From assembly GCA_945879075.1 (NCBI GenBank), contig CAMCUY010000007.1, positions 1-61,156 of the forward strand: 61,156 bases of DNA, given 5' to 3'. Source of the stretch: Akkermansia muciniphila. GTDB taxonomy: Bacteria; Verrucomicrobiota; Verrucomicrobiia; Verrucomicrobiales; Akkermansiaceae. The translations under genes and the position numbers were made by a program. The notes under the pieces were generated by a model that was not told the origin of the DNA, did no database searches, and was given only the letters and a program-made list of their open reading frames with translations. How positions within the stretch are numbered: position 1 is the first letter of the stretch; each line of letters starts with the position of its first letter. Positions 11,547-19,450 of this stretch are shown one piece after another.

Positions 11547-11876
11547 CTACTCGGGAGGAGCGGCGTCCTTAAGTTGTTCCGCCGCCTCCTTCGCGGCTTC
11601 GGCGGCTTCTTCCAAGGCTTTCGAGGTGGCGTCCTTGGTGGCGTCCTTGAGCTCGGCGGCTTTCTCCTTGGCTTTCTCGCCGGCTTCATCCATCGCCGCT
11701 TTGGCGTCGGATTTGACTTCATCCAGCTTTTTGTCGGCCTCCTTGGCCATGTCCTTCACGCCTTCAGCCATCTGCTCGGCACCGGCCTCCATTTTCTCAG
11801 TGGCGGTTTTCTTGGCCTCGCAGGCAGCGAACACGACTGGCAGGGCGAGCACGGGAATCCAGAGTTTGGTTTTCAT
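11547..11876 (-). CDS. Small helical lipoprotein
   Basis: 109 aa. The signal peptide ends with lipobox VFAAC (Cys19), so the mature protein is a lipid-anchored 90-residue helix. The mature part is almost only A, E, K, D and M with 11-residue periodicity (KDATKDATSKALEEA), resembling apolipoprotein/LEA-like amphipathic helices or Lpp-type rods. Such proteins often stabilise membranes or envelope structure under stress, but that is inference. The gene sits upstream of gapA on the same strand and has its own terminator. Confidence 0.85.
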   Translation of the reverse strand: MKTKLWIPVLALPVVFAACEAKKTATEKMEAGAEQMAEGVKDMAKEADKKLDEVKSDAKAAMDEAGEKAKEKAAELKDATKDATSKALEEAAEAAKEAAEQLKDAAPPE

Positions 11877-12246
11877 GGTATTGGTTGATTGATCGTAGCG
11901 ATTTCGGCTTGAGCCAAGATTGAAAATAACAAATTGAGACGACTTGTCAAAGAATTAGGACGACTTGAACCGACACTAGAGAGAGAGGAGAGGTTTTCAC
12001 CGCCAAGGCGCCCATAATCCGATTCGACCATCCCTTCTGTAGGGACCCGGCATGAACCGGGAACATCGCCCGCTGGCGGCGAAAGAGTGGAGTTACCCGA
12101 TAAATGAGGTTGAGCAATCAGCAAAGATCAACCATTTTGGCCGCGACTTCGCCGCTGCCAAAATGTGTTCCACTTGTCTCAACCGGATCCCATGCCTGAG
12201 ATAGCCGTGACATCTTTCCCATCGAATCTCAAACTTACAACCGACC
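11877..12246. other. Intergenic region between divergent lipoprotein gene and dapF
   Basis: 370 bases without a supportable gene. It is less GC-rich than its surroundings in its first 80 bases (AAGATTGAAAATAACAAATT), where the promoter of the lipoprotein gene probably lies. Near the middle, CCCGG (12046-12050) and CCGGG (12057-12061) make a small hairpin. It is embedded in TGTAGGGACCCGGC, a string that looks like the edge of a short interspersed repeat. Nothing else recognised. Confidence 0.5.
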
Positions 12247-13068
12247 ATGCTCCTCCACTTCTTCAAAATGAACGGCGCCGGCAATGACTTCATCATCATT
12301 GACAACCGCGACCTCTCCATCGACCTCGACGCCGACACCATCGCCGCGCTCTGCGACCGCAACCGCGGCATCGGGGCGGATGGACTGCTCGCCGTGGAAC
12401 CCGCCCAAAAAGGCGCGGACTTCCGTTTCCGCTATTATAATGCCGACGGCGGCGAGGCCGAGATGTGCGGCAACGGCGCGCGCTGCTTCGGCCGCTTCAC
12501 CGCCCACCTCGGGGAAATCGTCCTCAAGAAAGTCACCTTCGAGACCATCGCCGGCACGCTCGCTGCGGAAATGATCGGCGAGGACGTGCGGATCGCGATG
12601 TCCGAGCCCAAAGACCTCAAGCTCAACCTCGAAACCAAAATCCCCGACCTCGACGCCGCGCTCCATTTCGTCAACACCGGCGTCCCACACGTCATCACCT
12701 TCCTCGAAAGCGCCAACGCGCTCGATGACTTTGACGTCTTCAACTACGGCGGCAAGATCCGCAATCACCCGGCCTTCGCCCCCGCCGGCACCAACGCGAA
12801 TTTCGCCGCCGTGCTCGCGCCCGACCACATTTCCATCCGCACCTTCGAGCGCGGCGTGGAAGACGAGACGCTCGCCTGCGGCACCGGGATGGTCGCCTCC
12901 GCGCTCGTCCATCACCTGCTCACCGGCGTGGCCAGCCCGATCAAGGTCGATGTTGAAGGCGGCGACACCTTGGAAATCGGCTTCGAGAAAACCGGCGACC
13001 AGACGTTCAAAAACGTCACCCTCACCGGCCCGGCGGATTTCGTGTTCGAGGGCGAAATCGACATCTGA
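12247..13068 (+). CDS. dapF: Diaminopimelate epimerase
   Basis: Interconverts LL- and meso-diaminopimelate, the last step before lysine and peptidoglycan cross-link synthesis. 273 aa. The two catalytic cysteines are C74 in MCGNGARC and C211 in ACGTG; the N-terminal KMNGAGNDFI signature is intact. ATG at 12247 is the only sensible start. Its presence supports a meso-DAP-containing cell wall. The zinc-ribbon gene downstream is convergent. Confidence 0.97.
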   Translation: MLLHFFKMNGAGNDFIIIDNRDLSIDLDADTIAALCDRNRGIGADGLLAVEPAQKGADFRFRYYNADGGEAEMCGNGARCFGRFTAHLGEIVLKKVTFETIAGTLAAEMIGEDVRIAMSEPKDLKLNLETKIPDLDAALHFVNTGVPHVITFLESANALDDFDVFNYGGKIRNHPAFAPAGTNANFAAVLAPDHISIRTFERGVEDETLACGTGMVASALVHHLLTGVASPIKVDVEGGDTLEIGFEKTGDQTFKNVTLTGPADFVFEGEIDI

Positions 13069-13078
13069 GCCGCTCGGA

Positions 13079-13429
13079 CTAAATTTTCATTTCATTGAAC
13101 ATCTTCGTGGCCTCGTCGAATTGGCGGACGAAGCCTTGGAAGGCGACGAACATCAGCCAGCAGAATCCCGCGATGAGCAAAGTGATCACCACCTTCCAAG
13201 CGGGGTGCAATTTCGGGTGCAGCCAGACTAGCGGCAGCACGACCGGCGGCAGCGTAACGAAGGTCAGCACGATGAACCCGGGCTTGAAATACCACGGCGG
13301 TTGATCGGCCGGCAGCGCGGGCGGCCCGGCGTAAACCGGGCGCCGCGATTCATCCAGAAACTCGTGGCAGTGCTTGCACTTGATCGCCTCGTTCTGGATT
13401 TCTTCGGCGCAAAAGGGGCATTTTTTCAT
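13079..13429 (-). CDS. Zinc-ribbon membrane protein
   Basis: 116 aa. Residues 4-21 hold a double CxxC zinc ribbon (CPFCAEE...CKHCHEF). Two transmembrane helices follow (about residues 50-68, GFIVLTFVTLPPVVLPLVW, and 78-95, VVITLLIAGFCWLMFVAF), then a short charged tail. This is a widespread architecture of unknown role, perhaps a small membrane sensor or assembly factor. It is convergent with dapF (10-base gap) and divergent from feoA. Confidence 0.75.
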   Translation of the reverse strand: MKKCPFCAEEIQNEAIKCKHCHEFLDESRRPVYAGPPALPADQPPWYFKPGFIVLTFVTLPPVVLPLVWLHPKLHPAWKVVITLLIAGFCWLMFVAFQGFVRQFDEATKMFNEMKI

Positions 13430-13509
13430 GAGGGCTCAGCTGCCGCCGAGTCTGGAGCGTTTTGTTTCAATGTCCAGCGGGACACTTTGGCCACTTTTCT
13501 TGTTGCAAG

Positions 13510-13525
13510 CCAATCTCAATTGGCG
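13510..13525. promoter_or_regulatory. Inverted repeat upstream of feoA, candidate operator
   Basis: GCCAAT (13510-13515) and ATTGGC (13520-13525) form a perfect 6-bp dyad with a 4-bp spacer, 55 bases before the feoA start and near the start of the divergent zinc-ribbon gene. It does not match the classical Fur box but its position suits a metal-responsive operator. Confidence 0.35.
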
Positions 13526-13580
13526 ATCTTCAGCGCAGATGCCACACGCCCTTGCAGCCGATTTGAAAATCGACAGCGCA

Positions 13581-13793
13581 ATGACCCTCAACCAAGTCAG
13601 GGTCGGTTGTGACGTACAAATCCAGGTTCTCAGCGGCCCCGGCTGCGAGCGGCTCCGCGACCTCGGGTTTTGCGAGCAGCTCCAAGTCCGCAAACTCGCC
13701 GGCGGCAGGAATTTGATCTGCTCGGTCTGCGGCACCCGGATGGCGATCAGCCGCGAACTGGCGGAGCAGGTTTTGGTCTCTCCCGTGGGCTGA
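13581..13793 (+). CDS. feoA: Ferrous iron transport protein FeoA
   Basis: 70 aa SH3-like cytoplasmic partner of FeoB. The sequence starts MTLNQVRVGCDVQIQ and carries the family pattern LRDLGF, then an LxV strand and the C-terminal MAISRELAEQVLV. I use ATG 13581, which gives the normal FeoA length; the open frame extends upstream without a plausible start. Two extra cysteines (CSVCGTR) lie near residue 48. It overlaps or abuts feoB (TGATG at 13791-13795), so the two are co-translated. Confidence 0.9.
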   Translation: MTLNQVRVGCDVQIQVLSGPGCERLRDLGFCEQLQVRKLAGGRNLICSVCGTRMAISRELAEQVLVSPVG

Positions 13794-13798
13794 TGGTC

Positions 13799-15682
13799 AT
13801 GTCCGACGCTCCTTCGACGATCGCGCTGATCGGCAATCCCAACGCCGGCAAAACCACGCTTTTCAATGCGCTGACCGGCGCGAACCAGCGCATCGGTAAC
13901 TACGCCGGCGTCACCGTGGAGGTGAAATCCGGCGAGGCCTTCACTCCCCACGGCCGCAAGCTGCGCGTCCTCGACCTGCCCGGTTGCTACTCGCTGCGGG
14001 CGAATTCCCCGGATGAAAAAGTCGCGCTCGACGCGCTCAGCGGCCTGCTTCCCGGCGAACAAAAACCCGACCTCGTCGTCTGCGTGCTGGACGCCTCGAA
14101 TCTCGAACGTCACCTGCAACTCGCCCTCCAAGTCATCGAGCTCGGCCTGCCCTGCGTGATCGCCCTCAACATGGTCGATGTCGCCGAGCGCGCCGGCCTG
14201 CGGCTCGACCCCGCAAAACTCGCCGAAGAACTCGGCGTCCCGGTCGTGCCGATGCAGGCGAACGCGAAAAAGGGAGTCGTCGAGCTGAAGCAAGCGCTGC
14301 GATTCCCCCACCCCGCCGCATCCGAGGCTGGCTGGATCACGGCCGGAACCGATCCGGAAACCGCCAGGCGCGCCTTTGTCACCCGGCTTTGCGAACTGGT
14401 GGCACGCCGCCCGGACGCGCACCAACAAACCATTTCAGATAGAATCGATTCCGTTTTGCTGCATCCGGTTTACGGCTCGATCTCGCTGGTCGCCATTTTC
14501 TTCACCGTCTTCTGGGCGATCTTCTCCTTCGCGGAAATCCCGATGGGCTGGATCGAGTCCGGCCAAGGTGCACTCGGGACCTGGGTCGAATCGCTGATGG
14601 CGGACGGAGACCTCCGCTCTCTCGTCGTGGATGGAATCATCGGCGGAGTCGGCGGCGTGGTGATGTTCCTGCCACAAATCGTGCTGCTGTTCCTGTTCAT
14701 CGGCCTGTTGGAAAGCTCCGGCTACATGGCACGCGCGGCCTATCTGATGGACGGCGTGATGGCGAAGGCCGGCCTCAGCGGAAAATCCTTCCTGCCGCTT
14801 TTCAGCTCCTACGCCTGCGCGATTCCCGGAATCATGGCCACCCGCACCATCGACTCCGCCAAGGAGCGGATCGTCACCATCTTCGTCGCGCCGTGGATGA
14901 GCTGCTCGGCGCGCCTGCCGGTTTATTTCCTGATCATCCCGCTGCTGCTGCATGAAAAGGAAGGCACTTGGAAACAAGCGGCGGTGCTGTTCGCCATCTA
15001 CGCGCTCGGCACGATCACCGCCTTCGTCGTCGCCCGCCTGCTGCGCGGACGGCTCGGCGAGGACGTCAGTCCCGGTCATTTCCTGTTGGAACTTCCGCCC
15101 TACCGCAAACCGCTGTGGAGCTACATCTTCCGCCACGTCACCGACCGTGCGTTGTCATTCGTGAAAAAGGCGGGAACCATCATCCTCGGCCTCTCCATCC
15201 TGCTCTGGGCGCTCAGCACCTATCCGAAATCCAGGGACGATGATCCCGCCGAAGCCCTCGCCCACAGCGCGATGGGCCGCATCGGCGCGGTGATCGAGCC
15301 GGTGGTCAAGCCGCTCGGGTTCGATGGTCGGATGGGCACCGCGATCCTCACCTCGTTCGCCGCGCGCGAGGTTTTCGTTTCCTCGATGGCGATTCTCTAT
15401 CGGGTGGAAGAAGCGGACGACGAGGAGCAGACGCGCAACGTCCTGCGCGACCAGCTCGCCGCGTCCAAGTGGCCGGACGGACGCCCGATTTTCACGCCGC
15501 TCTCGCTCGTATCGCTGCTGGTTTTTTTCATCTACGCGCTGCAGTGCCTGCCGACCAGCGCGGTGGTCGCCCGCGAATCGGGATCGTGGAAATGGGCGGT
15601 CGGGCAGTTCGTTTTCATGACCGGATTCGCCTACGTGGCGTCCCTCGTCGTCTTCCAAACCGGCAAACTCCTCGGATACTGA
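13799..15682 (+). CDS. feoB: Ferrous iron transporter FeoB
   Basis: GTP-dependent Fe(II) uptake channel of the inner membrane. 627 aa from ATG 13799 (13793 is an alternative, two residues longer). The N-terminal G domain shows G1 GNPNAGKTT (residues 12-20), G3 DLPG and G4 NMVD, followed by the NFeoB helical domain. The membrane part contains two Gate domains (GGVVMFLPQIVLLFLFIGLLE and the later FAAREVFVSS) with the usual conserved cysteines (YACAIPG, MSCSARLP). Operon feoA-feoB plus a small Cys-rich protein downstream. Confidence 0.96.
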   Translation: MSDAPSTIALIGNPNAGKTTLFNALTGANQRIGNYAGVTVEVKSGEAFTPHGRKLRVLDLPGCYSLRANSPDEKVALDALSGLLPGEQKPDLVVCVLDASNLERHLQLALQVIELGLPCVIALNMVDVAERAGLRLDPAKLAEELGVPVVPMQANAKKGVVELKQALRFPHPAASEAGWITAGTDPETARRAFVTRLCELVARRPDAHQQTISDRIDSVLLHPVYGSISLVAIFFTVFWAIFSFAEIPMGWIESGQGALGTWVESLMADGDLRSLVVDGIIGGVGGVVMFLPQIVLLFLFIGLLESSGYMARAAYLMDGVMAKAGLSGKSFLPLFSSYACAIPGIMATRTIDSAKERIVTIFVAPWMSCSARLPVYFLIIPLLLHEKEGTWKQAAVLFAIYALGTITAFVVARLLRGRLGEDVSPGHFLLELPPYRKPLWSYIFRHVTDRALSFVKKAGTIILGLSILLWALSTYPKSRDDDPAEALAHSAMGRIGAVIEPVVKPLGFDGRMGTAILTSFAAREVFVSSMAILYRVEEADDEEQTRNVLRDQLAASKWPDGRPIFTPLSLVSLLVFFIYALQCLPTSAVVARESGSWKWAVGQFVFMTGFAYVASLVVFQTGKLLGY

Positions 15683-15683
15683 C

Positions 15684-15809
15684 ATGGACTGGCAAACACT
15701 CACCGCTGCGGGAATCGTGGCCGTCACCCTAGCGGTCTTCCTCGTCCGCCTCGCCCGCCCGAAAAAGAAATCCGGCTGCGGCCATGACTGCGGCTGCAAG
15801 AAAAAGTAG
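15684..15809 (+). CDS. FeoB-associated Cys-rich membrane protein
   Basis: A 41-residue ORF starting one base after the feoB stop. One transmembrane helix (TAAGIVAVTLAVFLVRLA) is followed by a basic linker and a C-terminal CGHDCGCKKK. Position, size and Cys-rich tail match the FeoB_associated family, thought to help FeoB assembly or iron handling. The stop codon TAG overlaps the beginning of a short palindromic repeat (15813-15826), so the tail length may have been set by that insertion. Confidence 0.8.
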   Translation: MDWQTLTAAGIVAVTLAVFLVRLARPKKKSGCGHDCGCKKK

Positions 15810-15812
15810 TCC

Positions 15813-15826
15813 CGGACTTCAGTCCG
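15813..15826. repeat. Short palindrome CGGACT-TC-AGTCCG
   Basis: Perfect 6-bp inverted repeat immediately after the feo operon, inside a string (AGTCCCGGACTTCAGTCCG) typical of the interspersed 'GGACTGAAGTCC' repeats I associate with verrucomicrobia. No T-tract follows, so it is a weak terminator at best. Confidence 0.5.
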
Positions 15827-15871
15827 TTCTTCCGCCTTGAAGAGGCATCGGCGCAAGGTTATCCCAGTCGG

Positions 15872-16795
15872 GTGCTGATTCGAAACCGCCTTGAAGACCT
15901 GCCCGCGCTCGGCGTCCCGCTGCATCTCGCGCTCGGCGTTTTCGACGGCGTCCACACGGGCCACCAGGCGGTGATCGCGCGCGCGGTGGAAGCCGCGGCC
16001 CGCGAAGGCGGATTGGCCGGAGTACTGACTTTCGATCCCCATCCGATCCGCGTGATCGCGCCCGGCAAGGCGCCCACCGCTTTATTAGAAACACTCACGC
16101 ACAAGGCGCGGGTGATGGAAGGACTCGGCGTGCGGCTTTTCATCCCCTTGCATTTCGACATCGAATTCGCACGGATGGAAGCGTCCGAATTCATCGAAAA
16201 ACTCACGGCCGCCCCCGTCCAAACCATCGCCGTGGGCGAGGACTGGCGCTTCGGCCACAACCGCAGCGGCGACGTCAATTTCCTCCAACAGGAAGCGGTC
16301 AGGCGCGGCTTCAATCTCGAAGCCGTGGCTCCGGTCATGCACGACGGCGAGCGCGTCAGCAGCACCCGCATCCGCCAGGCCATCCGCGACGGAAATCTCC
16401 ACGCGGCGGCACAAATGCTCGGCCGGCCTTACTCCGTCACCGGCAAAGTCATCGAAGGCGAAAAACTCGGCCGGACGATCGGTTTCCCGACCGCTAACCT
16501 CGCCACCGGCGAGGCCCAGCTCCCGCCCGATGGCGTCTGGGCGGTGCGGGTGCTTCTGCCAGACGGCCGCGATCTGGCCGGGGTCGCCAACCTCGGCCTG
16601 CGCCCGACTGTCGGCGGGGACAGCCACTCGCTGGAGGTGCATCTGCTGGATTTTTCCGGAGATCTCTACGCCCAGGAGCTTGAAATTCATTTCCAAAAAC
16701 ATCTCAGACCCGAAATCAAGTTTCCTTCCATCGACGCGCTTCGCACTCAAATTCAACAGGATGCGGATGAGGCGAGAAAGGTTTTGAGCGAGTAG
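15872..16795 (+). CDS. ribF: Bifunctional riboflavin kinase / FAD synthetase
   Basis: Phosphorylates riboflavin to FMN and adenylates FMN to FAD. 307 aa. The N-terminal nucleotidyltransferase domain has GVFDGVHTGH near residue 22 and SSTRIR near residue 164; the C-terminal kinase domain has GRTIGFPTANL near residue 200 and the terminal helix DADEARKVL. The start is GTG 15872 with only a distant AAGG (15855-15858). Single gene, no riboswitch seen. Confidence 0.95.
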   Translation: MLIRNRLEDLPALGVPLHLALGVFDGVHTGHQAVIARAVEAAAREGGLAGVLTFDPHPIRVIAPGKAPTALLETLTHKARVMEGLGVRLFIPLHFDIEFARMEASEFIEKLTAAPVQTIAVGEDWRFGHNRSGDVNFLQQEAVRRGFNLEAVAPVMHDGERVSSTRIRQAIRDGNLHAAAQMLGRPYSVTGKVIEGEKLGRTIGFPTANLATGEAQLPPDGVWAVRVLLPDGRDLAGVANLGLRPTVGGDSHSLEVHLLDFSGDLYAQELEIHFQKHLRPEIKFPSIDALRTQIQQDADEARKVLSE

Positions 16796-16822
16796 GCGGA
16801 ATCATCGGCTTGACAGCAATCC

Positions 16823-16853
16823 GTTCAATTGAACACTCATCGAGTGAACACTC
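16823..16853. promoter_or_regulatory. Palindrome and direct repeats, candidate operator
   Basis: A perfect 12-bp palindrome GTTCAATTGAAC lies at 16823-16834. The 8-mer GAACACTC occurs at 16831-16838 and again at 16846-16853. A TTGACA string (16810-16815) lies just upstream, but no convincing -10 box is placed with it. The cluster precedes a small ORF and the secretin gene. Confidence 0.35.
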
Positions 16854-16981
16854 CATTACCTCTCTTCATCAAGGTCCGCAAACTGATCGAAACCAAGCTT
16901 TCCCCCTACTTCAGGCCGCAGCCGGTCCGGCGGCGGAAATTCGAGGTGCAGCTGGAATTTCCGTGGCATTCGAAAAGATGA
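16844..16981 (+). CDS. Possible 45-aa basic protein
   Basis: GTG 16844 opens 45 codons (MNTPLPLFIKVRKLI...KFEVQLEFPWHSKR). It is rich in R/K, has fairly high GC in third positions and no membrane segment. No family is recognised and there is no clear ribosome-binding site; it may be a chance ORF in the secretin leader. Listed because it fills an otherwise empty 249-base gap. Confidence 0.25.
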   Translation: MNTPLPLFIKVRKLIETKLSPYFRPQPVRRRKFEVQLEFPWHSKR

Positions 16982-17044
16982 ATTTCATGGATTTTGCGCT
17001 TATCTTTGGAAATTCCGCCCTCTATACGTTGTGCCGACCATTCC

Positions 17045-19423
17045 ATGGAGAATTACAAACCTAATCACCATTTCCTCGGCCGCGCCGCCTTGCTAACCAC
17101 CTGCTTGATTGTTTCATCGCTGGCTGGCGAAACTCGGGGAGCCTCAAACCTTGCCGCCAACGAAGTTTCCCGCCGCAGTGCCGCCGTTGACGAAGCGCAG
17201 GAACTCCTCCGGAAAGGCGATGAAGCCTACACGGCTGGCCGTTATGCGGAAGCCGTCGAAGCTTACGCCGGCGCCCGCGATTTGATTCCAAACGCCCCCG
17301 TTTCCGTCGAACTGCGGACCGCAGCCACCGAGCGCTACGCCCAGGCATCCGTCGAACACGCCCGCGTCCTTTCGCGCAATGGCGATGTGGCCGCCGCGAA
17401 AACCGCCGTGGACAAGGTGCTCGTCGAATCCCTCGCCCCTAACCACCCAGGCGCTCTCGCCTTCCGGGCACAACTCGACGATCCGATCCGCACCAATCCC
17501 GCGCTCACCAAGGAGCATGCCAAAGACGTCGATTCCGTGCGCCGCCTGCTCTACACCGCCGAGGGCGCCTTCAATCTCGGGAAATTCGATCAAGCGAAAT
17601 CGACCTACCAAGACGTGCTGCGCATCGACCCGACGAACTCCGCCGCGCGCCGCGGCATGGAGCAGGTCGCCGCCGCGAAAAGCGGCTATCAGAAGTCCGC
17701 TTACGACCACACCCGCGCGGAGATGCTCAGCCAGGTCGACAGCCAGTGGGAACTGCAGGTTCCCACGCCGGATCTCGAAGCGGCGCTTGTCGATCCCGGC
17801 GCGGTGGACTCAGAAGCGAATTTTGTTTCTGTCAGAAACAAACTCGATCGCATCATCATTCCCAAGATCGCGCTGGATCAATCTTCGCTAGATGAAGCGC
17901 TCGATTTCCTGCGCCTGCGTGCCAGTGAGAACGACACTCTGGAAACCGACCCGGCCCGCCGCGGCGTGAATTTCACGGTCAATCTCGGGCCTGCCGATTC
18001 CCCCACCGCCACCCGCGTCCGCAGCTTGCGCTTCGATCTCCGGCTCGCCCAACTCCCGGTCTCGCAGGTCCTCAAGTATCTCACGGAAATCACCCAGACC
18101 TCCTACACGACGGACGATTTCTCGGTGATCATTTCGCCGCTAGGTTCCTCCTCCCAGGAGCTCGTGACCCGGACCTATCGGGTACCTCCCGACTTCATCG
18201 GCAGCATGAGCAACGTCGCCGCCCAACCCGCAGCCGCGGAAGATCTGTTCGGTGCCGCTCCGGCAGACGGCGGCCTTCTGGCCAAGCGCGTCGGCGCGCA
18301 GGAAGCGCTCACCCGGCAAGGTGTGTCTTTCCCCGAAGGGGCCTCCGCGAGCTACATGGCCGCCACTAATACCCTTCGCGTCGTCAATACCGCCACCAAC
18401 CAAGACTACATCGCCCAGATCATCGACGCGCTCACCAAAACGGAACCGGTCATGGTATCCGTCAAAGTGACCATGATCAAGGTGGAGCAAACCCGCCTCC
18501 AGGAACTTGGCTTTGACTGGTTTCTCGAAGGCGGTGGGGGAGACGACCTCATCCTCAGCGGCGGAACCCAAGGCAACGGCCGGGACGCGGGCGATGTGAC
18601 ACCGCAAACCGCCGGCTCGGTCCTCAACCCGATCACCGCCGGAAACCGCAGCGGGGACTATGCGACTTCGGAAAACTCGATTGATAGTCTGATTGCGAAT
18701 CAAGGCGGCCGCCAAGCCAGTGCTCCCGCCCCCGGCGTGCTCAGTATTTACGGCAGGTTCGACGACACCTTCATCCAGGGAATGATGCGCGGCCTCGACC
18801 AAAAGAAAGGCGTCGATATCATGGCCCAGCCTGCCGTCGTAACCCGCAGCGGCCAGGCCACCTCCATCGCCATCGTCCGCGAGTTCATCTATGCCACCGA
18901 ATACGAACCGCCCGAACTCCCCAACAGCGTGAGTGGCGGAGCAGGCACCTCTCCCGTTATCCCGGCCACTCCGACCGCTTTTGACAAACAAGACGTCGGA
19001 ATCACCTTGGAACTAACTCCCCTGGTGGACACTGGCAAACAATACATCTCCGTCACCCTCAATCCCGTCTTCAGCGACTTCGACGGCTTCGTGAATTACG
19101 GCAGCCCCATCAACACCGTCAGCAGCGGGCTTCTGGGCGACGAAACCGTGGAGCTCACGAAAAACACGATTCTCATGCCGATCTTCAGCAAACAGCAGCT
19201 CTCGACCACCGTCGATGTGGCCGACGGCTCGACCGTCGTTCTGGGTGGATTGATGCAGGAATCCGTCGAAAACGTGGAAGACAAAACCCCCGTCCTCGGC
19301 AGCATCCCCATCATCGGGCGCTTTTTCCAATCCAACGCCAAAAAGCCTATCAGCAAGATGGTTCTGTTTACGATCAATGTGGAACTGATGGATCCAACAG
19401 GACGCCGCTACCGGGACCGCTAA
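17045..19423 (+). CDS. Secretin-family outer membrane protein with N-terminal TPR-like region
   Basis: 792 aa. Residues 1-34 look like a signal peptide (RAALLTTCLIVSSLAG core). Residues 50-240 are helical TPR-like repeats (ELLRKGDEAYTAGRYAEAVEAY; AEGAFNLGKFDQAKSTYQDVL). A short N-domain follows and then the secretin barrel, closed by DKTPVLGSIPIIGRFF near residue 746, the type II/III secretin signature. Such proteins form outer-membrane gates for type IV pili or type II secretion; the layout matches the Akkermansia protein Amuc_1098 as I recall it. No pilM/N/O/P or pilotin genes are adjacent; the only partner is the anchored protein downstream. Start ATG 17045 chosen for the signal peptide. 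Confidence 0.88.
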   Translation: MENYKPNHHFLGRAALLTTCLIVSSLAGETRGASNLAANEVSRRSAAVDEAQELLRKGDEAYTAGRYAEAVEAYAGARDLIPNAPVSVELRTAATERYAQASVEHARVLSRNGDVAAAKTAVDKVLVESLAPNHPGALAFRAQLDDPIRTNPALTKEHAKDVDSVRRLLYTAEGAFNLGKFDQAKSTYQDVLRIDPTNSAARRGMEQVAAAKSGYQKSAYDHTRAEMLSQVDSQWELQVPTPDLEAALVDPGAVDSEANFVSVRNKLDRIIIPKIALDQSSLDEALDFLRLRASENDTLETDPARRGVNFTVNLGPADSPTATRVRSLRFDLRLAQLPVSQVLKYLTEITQTSYTTDDFSVIISPLGSSSQELVTRTYRVPPDFIGSMSNVAAQPAAAEDLFGAAPADGGLLAKRVGAQEALTRQGVSFPEGASASYMAATNTLRVVNTATNQDYIAQIIDALTKTEPVMVSVKVTMIKVEQTRLQELGFDWFLEGGGGDDLILSGGTQGNGRDAGDVTPQTAGSVLNPITAGNRSGDYATSENSIDSLIANQGGRQASAPAPGVLSIYGRFDDTFIQGMMRGLDQKKGVDIMAQPAVVTRSGQATSIAIVREFIYATEYEPPELPNSVSGGAGTSPVIPATPTAFDKQDVGITLELTPLVDTGKQYISVTLNPVFSDFDGFVNYGSPINTVSSGLLGDETVELTKNTILMPIFSKQQLSTTVDVADGSTVVLGGLMQESVENVEDKTPVLGSIPIIGRFFQSNAKKPISKMVLFTINVELMDPTGRRYRDR

Positions 19424-19450
19424 TCCCTGATTTCCGCCCACTTTCCGCAA

